Shown: positions 22,922 to 27,474 of the stretch, one piece after another | Numbering within the stretch: the first letter of the stretch is position 1 | Layout: the number at the start of each line of letters is the position of its first letter | Virus record (IMG/VR): IMGVR_UViG_3300020193_000646 | Location: 1 to 27,474 of that record | Direction: 5' to 3' (one strand) | Origin: a virus | Length of the DNA stretch: 27,474 nucleotides | Translations under genes and position numbers: made by a program | The notes under the pieces: model-generated | The model's input: the letters and a program-made list of their open reading frames with translations, nothing else | Told to the model about the DNA's origin: nothing | Database searches by the model: none

Positions 22922-23476
22922 TTAAAAGTAGTCACGCGGATCGGGCGACCAATCATTTGGTTTATTGCCATACTCTTTACCAGCACCACCATTCTTTTCA
23001 TCATTAGGGAGTTGCTCAGGGGTGGGGTCAGATGCGCGATTCTCTTCCATGCGTTCACTTTCAAGACGACTTTCTTCAATCATATCGGGTGTAATTTCAC
23101 CACGCTTAATTTGATCAAGCAATTCTTCCATGAATGAAGTTCCTGCTTCCAAATCAGCCTGTTCTTTCTTACTGATCTTAAAGATGCCACCATTCTTCAA
23201 TACCATGAGATAATGAGCAACTGCGCTATTACTTGGTGTCATACAATCCAAGATGTGCGATTTGGGCAAAGAGATGATTCCATCCTTTGTCCAATTTGTC
23301 CACTTTTTCATTAGCATCCGTTCTTCGCGGGGAATTCCATTTTGGTCAATCAGCGTAAGAGTTTCTAATGTGAATGGATTTTCTAATACCATTCGAGTCT
23401 TGGTGATACCACGCACAGTTGCAATGATATCATCACCTGTCTTTAGTTTGATTATGGTTGGATCGCTGTATTCCAT
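22922..23476 (-). CDS. hypothetical protein with Sm/SH3-like N-terminal barrel
   Basis: 184 residues. Residues 1-90 look like a small beta-barrel of the Sm/SH3 kind: PTIIKLKTGDDIIATVRGIT, MVLENPFTLE, then KWTNWTKDGIISLPKSHILD. Proteins with this opening are frequent between UvsW and gp55 in marine T4 relatives and have no settled function. A helical stretch (about 115-140) and a long acidic, Asn/Gly/Pro-rich tail ending DWSPDPRDYF follow. A strong AGGAGG site lies before the ATG at 23476, 9 nt after UvsW. RNA binding is a guess from the fold. Confidence 0.65.
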   Translation of the reverse strand: MEYSDPTIIKLKTGDDIIATVRGITKTRMVLENPFTLETLTLIDQNGIPREERMLMKKWTNWTKDGIISLPKSHILDCMTPSNSAVAHYLMVLKNGGIFKISKKEQADLEAGTSFMEELLDQIKRGEITPDMIEESRLESERMEENRASDPTPEQLPNDEKNGGAGKEYGNKPNDWSPDPRDYF

Positions 23477-23485
23477 TTGCGCCTC

Positions 23486-25000
23486 CTATAGTTTAATTGT
23501 GACTGTGCTGTAGTCAAACTTCTCGGTTGCGTAGATTTTCATACGCTCCAAAAAGTGATTCAAAGTGAAGTTCACTTTGGATTTCCACCGCAGATCATCT
23601 GCCACATCATATAGTTTGGCTTTTTCCTTATGCTCCGACTTGCGGAGTTGACGACCGATACTTTGAAGCACCCTGATCCTACTCTTGGATGGGGATGCGA
23701 ACACTATATTATGTAGTCTACGAATGGAAACTCCAGTACTGAAGGTTCCATAAGACGCTACAATTATGGCATTATCTTTGGTTTCTGCTAGTGTACGCAC
23801 ATACTCGCGTTGTTCCACCTCGGTTCCCCCATACACAAAAAATACTTCTTTCCCAAGAGGTTTACCCTGTGCAAGAATCATATCGTACAGAGATTTACCG
23901 TGTTTCTCCACATACTGAAACAGCACTAGCGTATTGCCTTTGGTGTTGCAAGCCAAGTTTACGATAAACCTGTTGCGCTTGGGATGCGAAACTAAGAAGT
24001 CTATTTCTTCCTGATAACGCATGGCTTTCACTGCCTTGCAGTCTTCGTCAGGATACTTCAGCGTGATACAGTCGATAGTAAACTCGCTGAGTAGTTTCTG
24101 CTTAATGAGTTCTGTGGTACTTGTGACCTTATGAACAGCACCAAATAGTCCTTCGATGATAAGACGATGCGTTTGAGTGCCGTCGAGCGTTCCAGTTGTT
24201 CCTACGCGGAACTCGCAGTCGATTAGGCGAGACATGATGGTTGACAGCGATTTTGCTTTGTATAGATGACACTCATCACCAAATACTGATCCAAACTGTT
24301 GAAACCACTTTACTGGTTGCTTGTAGATGCTCTGCCAGGTGGTAACGACCACTCGTTTTTCAGTAGTTTTGCTCTGTCCTGCGAAAATCTTGTGAATGTG
24401 CTTCTGCGCTTTCCAAGACTTGTCGCCAGAAGAGTAGTCAATGAAATCGTTTTCCATCTGCGCCACAAGTGATGTGGTGGGAACAATGATGAGAACCTTT
24501 CGTGTGTCTTCTTCCAAGCGTCTACGCATCAGCGTGTAAATGATGAGACTTTTACCCGAGCCAGTAGGAGAAAGTAACAGACATCTTGATCGGTTCAACG
24601 AATGGCATACTGCATCCACTTGGTGTTGGTGGGGATCAATGGGTTTACCGGCCGCTACCAATTTCAAGGTTTTCATGTACTTGCAGACATCTTCGTGTGT
24701 CCATATGTCTTGTGCTTCAGGAAACGAAACACCTATCCAATAATTCCGCTCATTCGCAAACGACTTTACATATTCAAGTAGTCCGCAGTACAGTTCTTGC
24801 GAATGCTGATTGTACAGTCTAATTTTACCATCCCACATTCTGCTGCGATACGCAGGCATAAATTGGAATCCAGGCACCTTGAATGTAAAGAAGTCTGTCA
24901 GTTCTTGTGCAACACTCTTGCTTCCACAATCAACCTTTAAATACACGGAGTTCTTTTTGCTGACAATAATGCTCTCCATAGTTGTATTTAGGGTGTCCAT
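23486..25000 (-). CDS. uvsW: UvsW helicase (SF2)
   Basis: 504 residues from the ATG at 25000 (GAGAGGG upstream; overlap of 13 nt with the dCMP deaminase gene). The longer frame from 25096 only reads through that gene. Motifs: DPHQHQVDAVCHSL (Q-motif region), Walker A LLSPTGSGKS (about 142-151), IIVPTTSLVAQM, Walker B VFGDECHLYK (about 240-249), VGTTGTLDG, and C-terminal LQSIGRQLRK (motif VI). The N-terminal ~110 residues match the small DNA-binding domain of UvsW (FQFMPAYRSRMWDGKIRLYN). UvsW unwinds R-loops and branched DNA, shifting replication from origin- to recombination-dependent mode. Confidence 0.95.
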   Translation of the reverse strand: MDTLNTTMESIIVSKKNSVYLKVDCGSKSVAQELTDFFTFKVPGFQFMPAYRSRMWDGKIRLYNQHSQELYCGLLEYVKSFANERNYWIGVSFPEAQDIWTHEDVCKYMKTLKLVAAGKPIDPHQHQVDAVCHSLNRSRCLLLSPTGSGKSLIIYTLMRRRLEEDTRKVLIIVPTTSLVAQMENDFIDYSSGDKSWKAQKHIHKIFAGQSKTTEKRVVVTTWQSIYKQPVKWFQQFGSVFGDECHLYKAKSLSTIMSRLIDCEFRVGTTGTLDGTQTHRLIIEGLFGAVHKVTSTTELIKQKLLSEFTIDCITLKYPDEDCKAVKAMRYQEEIDFLVSHPKRNRFIVNLACNTKGNTLVLFQYVEKHGKSLYDMILAQGKPLGKEVFFVYGGTEVEQREYVRTLAETKDNAIIVASYGTFSTGVSIRRLHNIVFASPSKSRIRVLQSIGRQLRKSEHKEKAKLYDVADDLRWKSKVNFTLNHFLERMKIYATEKFDYSTVTIKL

Positions 25001-25533
25001 AGTTTCCCTCTCACGCGCACGGAAACTGTTTGAACTTGAAACACCACTCCAGACCATAATGCACATTTGATTCCTGCTTCGCATAGCATATTCCATCCTT
25101 GCTCAATGCTCGCACGCCTATGCATTGATGCATCAGGAGCATACAAATCAAGCATTTCTCGGTGAGCGATCACCTGAGTGATTCCCGATTGAATCAATCC
25201 TCTGGCGCAGTCTATGCATGGAGCCAGAGTCACATACGCATGACATCCTGTGGTAGACAATACACTTTGGCAACAACGATAGAGAGCGTTTCTCTCAGCG
25301 TGTTCCATGTATATGTTTTTGTGTGAAGGATCGTCTAATCTTTCTTGTGTATGATGCAATCCTTCAGGTATAGAATTGGATGCTCCTGCGATAACTCCCA
25401 TCTTTGAATGTACAATGACACATCCAACTTGCGTTGATGGATCAGGACTATGTTGAGCAAAACGATATGCTTGCTTCAGATATGAAGCATATACCGCTCC
25501 TTCTCCAACAAATCCTGTGATTGTTTGCATCAT
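24988..25533 (-). CDS. cd: dCMP deaminase
   Basis: 181 residues. The zinc-dependent deaminase signature is HAERNALY (78-85) and PCIDC (105-109), with DPSTQVGCVIV (about 31-41) at the nucleotide site. It converts dCMP to dUMP for dTMP synthesis, working with the dUTPase in this window. The family also contains riboflavin-pathway and tRNA deaminases, but length, context and the QVGCVIV segment fit dCMP deaminase. The ATG overlaps the UvsY stop as ATGA. Confidence 0.9.
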   Translation of the reverse strand: MMQTITGFVGEGAVYASYLKQAYRFAQHSPDPSTQVGCVIVHSKMGVIAGASNSIPEGLHHTQERLDDPSHKNIYMEHAERNALYRCCQSVLSTTGCHAYVTLAPCIDCARGLIQSGITQVIAHREMLDLYAPDASMHRRASIEQGWNMLCEAGIKCALWSGVVFQVQTVSVRVRGKLWTP

Positions 25534-25964
25534 GCTCCGTGTGTGAACTTTTTCCAGTCAATCGCACTACGGATGTTCCAATGCAAATTTCCGACCGCTT
25601 TGATAACACCTGTAAGAAACTCCACCTTCTCTTCAGAGAAAGCAAGTTTGGTAAGAATGGCCGCCAAATCTGCATCGCTATCCAAGTACTTGTCCAAGTC
25701 TTGTCGTAGAATTTTCAGATGGAAAGGTTCCCATCCAAGTTCTCTAAGGCGTTCTTCGCTTATTCTGCCAGAGTAGTACTCCCACTTTTCGCGTTTAAGC
25801 GCAGAGAGTTCCAGTTTCAGTTTGCGAAGGATCAGTTTCTCATCCATCAGCAGATTCAAATACTTGGAGTGTAATTGAGGCACCAAGAGAGATGCAATGT
25901 CGAGTTCTGTTGGATCAACGGTCAAATCTTTTTTGACCATGGCACGAAGTTCTTCTAATTTCAT
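25530..25964 (-). CDS. uvsY: recombination mediator UvsY
   Basis: 144 residues from the ATG at 25964 (T4 UvsY is 137). The N-terminus MKLEELRAMVKKDLTVDPTE and central KREKWEYYSGR match UvsY (T4: MRLEDLQEELKKD... and ARLDYYSGR). UvsY helps UvsX displace gp32 and load on single-stranded DNA. An in-frame ATG at 25982 would place the promoter's -10 box inside the gene, so the start at 25964 is preferred. It begins 6 nt after the -10 box and has no Shine-Dalgarno, so it is another predicted leaderless gene. Confidence 0.88.
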   Translation of the reverse strand: MKLEELRAMVKKDLTVDPTELDIASLLVPQLHSKYLNLLMDEKLILRKLKLELSALKREKWEYYSGRISEERLRELGWEPFHLKILRQDLDKYLDSDADLAAILTKLAFSEEKVEFLTGVIKAVGNLHWNIRSAIDWKKFTHGA

Positions 25965-25970
25965 TATGAA

Positions 25971-25998
25971 AGTATACCTCAAACGGCAAACAAGTCAA
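25971..25998 (-). promoter_or_regulatory. promoter TTGACT-N16-TATACT for uvsY
   Basis: On the minus strand, TTGACT (25998-25993), a 16-nt spacer and TATACT (25976-25971). The -35 overlaps the stop region of the tail protein gene. The -10 ends 6 nt before the uvsY ATG, the same spacing as at the left-edge gene. Confidence 0.8.
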
Positions 25999-26525
25999 GG
26001 TGTTTCTACTGTAAAGTACTCAAATGCAATTGTGGCAGTTGCAGTCATTGCTTCAGGATTGTCGCTACCGCTATCGAAATCCAAAGAGGACAATTCCTTT
26101 GGAAACATATTGTGAAACTTGAATCTACGAACCACATTGTTGGCACTACTATAGACAAACATTGTGCCGTCGTCTAGTTGTCCGTTTAGGCTGTTCCTTA
26201 CATCTTTAACAAGGGGCTTTACGGTTTCCCAATCATTCACCACTCGCAAACTTTGAAGCCAGTTGTATATTTCTAGCCAGTTGTTCATGGTTTCGTCCAC
26301 CAAAAACTTGATCTGTAAATCTTCAAATTGCAGATTCTGAGAAGGAATCTTTAGTGTTCTACCGCTGCGCGGATTATTGGTAGTAACTTCTCCCACAGAC
26401 ACGCCTGGAATGTTTGCAGTTTGACAATTGTATATCACGCCTGGAATGCGCGTCATCGTGAACTTAAACGATGTGGGATACAGGTAGTTCTCTACTTGCG
26501 GTTTACTGCTGTTGAAGTTGGCCAT
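25995..26525 (-). CDS. tail-tube-fold structural protein (gp19/gp54-like; in the gp3 position)
   Basis: 176 residues. The pattern matches tube-fold proteins that follow gp23 in marine T4 relatives: YPTSFKFTMTRIPGV (about 16-30), QTANIPGVSVGEV, then LQIKFLVDETMNNWLEIYNW (about 70-89), and a C-terminal strand PEAMTATATIAFEYFTV. In T4 this fold occurs in tube protein gp19 and in gp54. The place between gp23 and uvsY is often annotated as gp3, the tail completion protein, and the length (T4 gp3 is 176) would fit that too. GGAG precedes the ATG at 26525. The exact role among these is open. Confidence 0.7.
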   Translation of the reverse strand: MANFNSSKPQVENYLYPTSFKFTMTRIPGVIYNCQTANIPGVSVGEVTTNNPRSGRTLKIPSQNLQFEDLQIKFLVDETMNNWLEIYNWLQSLRVVNDWETVKPLVKDVRNSLNGQLDDGTMFVYSSANNVVRRFKFHNMFPKELSSLDFDSGSDNPEAMTATATIAFEYFTVETP

Positions 26526-26547
26526 CGTTTCTCCATTCTATGTATCC

Positions 26548-26580
26548 AAAAAGAAAGCGGGGAGGATTTCTCCCCCCCGC
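26548..26580 (-). terminator. Rho-independent terminator after gp23
   Basis: On the minus strand a GC-rich hairpin, GCGGGG...CCCCGC with paired inner bases around a GAAAT loop, is followed by TTTCTTTTT. It lies about 30 nt after the gp23 stop and before the ribosome site of the next gene. This is the clearest terminator in the window. Confidence 0.85.
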
Positions 26581-26610
26581 CAGTTTAGTTTCAGTAACTT
26601 AACTTGGCAA

Positions 26611-27474
26611 TCAGCCAGAGATGTTGCTTACCGCAAAGATACGGAAGTATCTGTTGTTGCGGGTCAGCGCAGTCACTCCACCAACATTGATGTCGATGTT
26701 TCCATTGTTCGCCGAAACATTGTATGGGTTTGTTGCCATACCGTAGCGAGTCTTGAACGCGATCTTGGGCTGGAATGTGTTGGTGTCAACTGCACGCACC
26801 ATCTGTAGCGGCACATATGGGCAGTAGAACAAACCTGCGTCATAGGGGTTGCTTCCCTTGTAACCAACCATGCAATAGTCTGCGGTTACGAAAGGATCCA
26901 CATACACCTTGATGCGGCCGTTCAGAGTACCCACGAACAGATCACCTGTTTCGTCAGGCATTGCAACGCTTTTGCCGTTGAATGGGCTGCTGTAGTCAAG
27001 CAGACCGGCGAGCGACAGAGCGGATGCAACATTGGTGCTGCATACGAGGAAGTTGCCCTTGCCGCGGCGAGTTGCTCTGGCAATTGTGTTGGCTTCTTGC
27101 TCGATACGGAACACCAAGTGCTTGAAGCGTTCCACCATCCAACGACCGTTTCCTGTGTTGTTCGCATTGTTGTCAACATTTGAACCTGTGACGGCTGTGA
27201 GATAAGCAGTACGGATGATCTCGCGGTTGATTTCACCGAGAATTTCTGTCGAAAGAATGTTCGACAGTTCGCTCTCAGCGTCAAGTCCGTGAACGGCCTT
27301 GAGGTCTTGTGCGAGTTCTGTGGTGTACTCTGCTTTCAGAGCGCGAGCCTGTGCAGTTACCGTTCCCTTGTCAATGGTGAATGACATTTCCGAGAATGGA
27401 GTTGCTGACTCTCCACGCTTTTCAAGTTGCGAAGAGGTCATACCACCACCAACTGAGTAGTTGGCAGAGAGCGG
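26611..27474 (-). CDS. 23: major capsid protein gp23 (C-terminal part, runs off right edge)
   Basis: 288 codons are present and the frame stays open to base 27474. The 11 residues before the first internal Met (PLSANYSVGGG) continue the frame. The sequence matches the C-terminal part of gp23 in marine T4 relatives: AKEYTTELAQDLKAVHGLD-like in ALKAEYTTELAQDLKAVHG, ILSTEILGEINREIIRT, GLFYCPYVPL, and the near-terminal FKTRYGMATNPYN. gp23 forms the hexamers of the head, needs a GroEL/GroES-type chaperone in T4, and is cleaved by the prohead protease at its N-terminus, which is outside the window. The gene is followed by a strong terminator. Confidence 0.95.
   Translation of the reverse strand, partial: PLSANYSVGGGMTSSQLEKRGESATPFSEMSFTIDKGTVTAQARALKAEYTTELAQDLKAVHGLDAESELSNILSTEILGEINREIIRTAYLTAVTGSNVDNNANNTGNGRWMVERFKHLVFRIEQEANTIARATRRGKGNFLVCSTNVASALSLAGLLDYSSPFNGKSVAMPDETGDLFVGTLNGRIKVYVDPFVTADYCMVGYKGSNPYDAGLFYCPYVPLQMVRAVDTNTFQPKIAFKTRYGMATNPYNVSANNGNIDINVGGVTALTRNNRYFRIFAVSNISG

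Noticed and set aside
25000-25096. Longer N-terminus for UvsW
   Set aside because: The added residues only translate the dCMP deaminase gene in another frame. The ATG at 25000 has a ribosome site and fits the family start.
1-27474. tRNA genes, CRISPR arrays, insertion sequences, homing endonucleases and inteins
   Set aside because: None was seen. No cloverleaf-like segment, regular spaced repeats, transposase or HNH/GIY motif was found by reading, though no dedicated search could be run.

Overview
The window is a stretch of a T4-like (Tevenvirinae-related, 'far T4', marine or freshwater type) myovirus genome. Every convincing gene is on the minus strand. The core replication, recombination and late-transcription genes are in the order expected of such phages. 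Reading in the direction of transcription (right to left) they are: major capsid protein gp23 (partial, right edge), a tail-tube-fold protein, UvsY, dCMP deaminase, UvsW, an Sm-like hypothetical, late sigma factor gp55, gp47, gp46, RNase H, sliding clamp gp45, clamp loader gp44, clamp loader gp62 and RegA. The gene order resembles cyanophage- and pelagiphage-type T4 relatives more than T4 itself. No photosynthesis gene, tRNA or CRISPR array was seen. The host cannot be fixed from the sequence. Several promoters lie so close to start codons that leaderless transcripts are predicted.

Right block (about 22.1-27.5 kb): capsid and tail genes with a clear terminator after gp23, then a recombination and late-transcription block. 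Middle block (14.9-22.1 kb): gp47 and gp46 run by 1-4 nt stop/start overlaps into four accessory genes. These are a methyltransferase-fold protein with an altered catalytic motif, a PLP fold-type II enzyme, a larger two-part methyltransferase-like protein, and a eukaryotic-type (class II) glutamine synthetase homologue whose catalytic residues are nearly all replaced. This cassette is the strongest candidate for an undescribed system. Next (8.4-14.9 kb): a 368-residue unknown, RNase H, three small proteins (one with a zinc-cluster look, one only 51 residues), then the polymerase-accessory operon gp45-gp44-gp62-regA. A GroES-like gene and an AT-rich DNA methyltransferase have been inserted between gp44 and gp62, leaving behind a duplicated 5' stub of gp62.

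Left block (0.3-8.4 kb): a surface-sugar or base-decorating accessory island sits where the DNA polymerase gene (gp43) often follows regA. It holds five glycosyltransferase-like genes (GT25-like, GlcNAc-transferase-like, an HtrL/YibB-GT2 fusion, an unassigned GT and a GT10 fucosyltransferase-like), a NodU/CmcH carbamoyltransferase, a dUTPase and a nucleotide-modification-associated (DUF1599) protein. A GC-rich 138-bp insert bounded by imperfect 27-bp repeats joins the carbamoyltransferase to the next gene. At the left edge is the start of a small exported cysteine-rich protein.

Five promoters share the form TTGAnn/TTGCAA - exactly 16 nt - TATACT/TATATT. They divide the window into operons: the left-edge peptide; gp45 to regA and perhaps beyond; the 368-residue gene to the small proteins; gp47 to the glutamine synthetase-like gene; and UvsY to the Sm-like gene.
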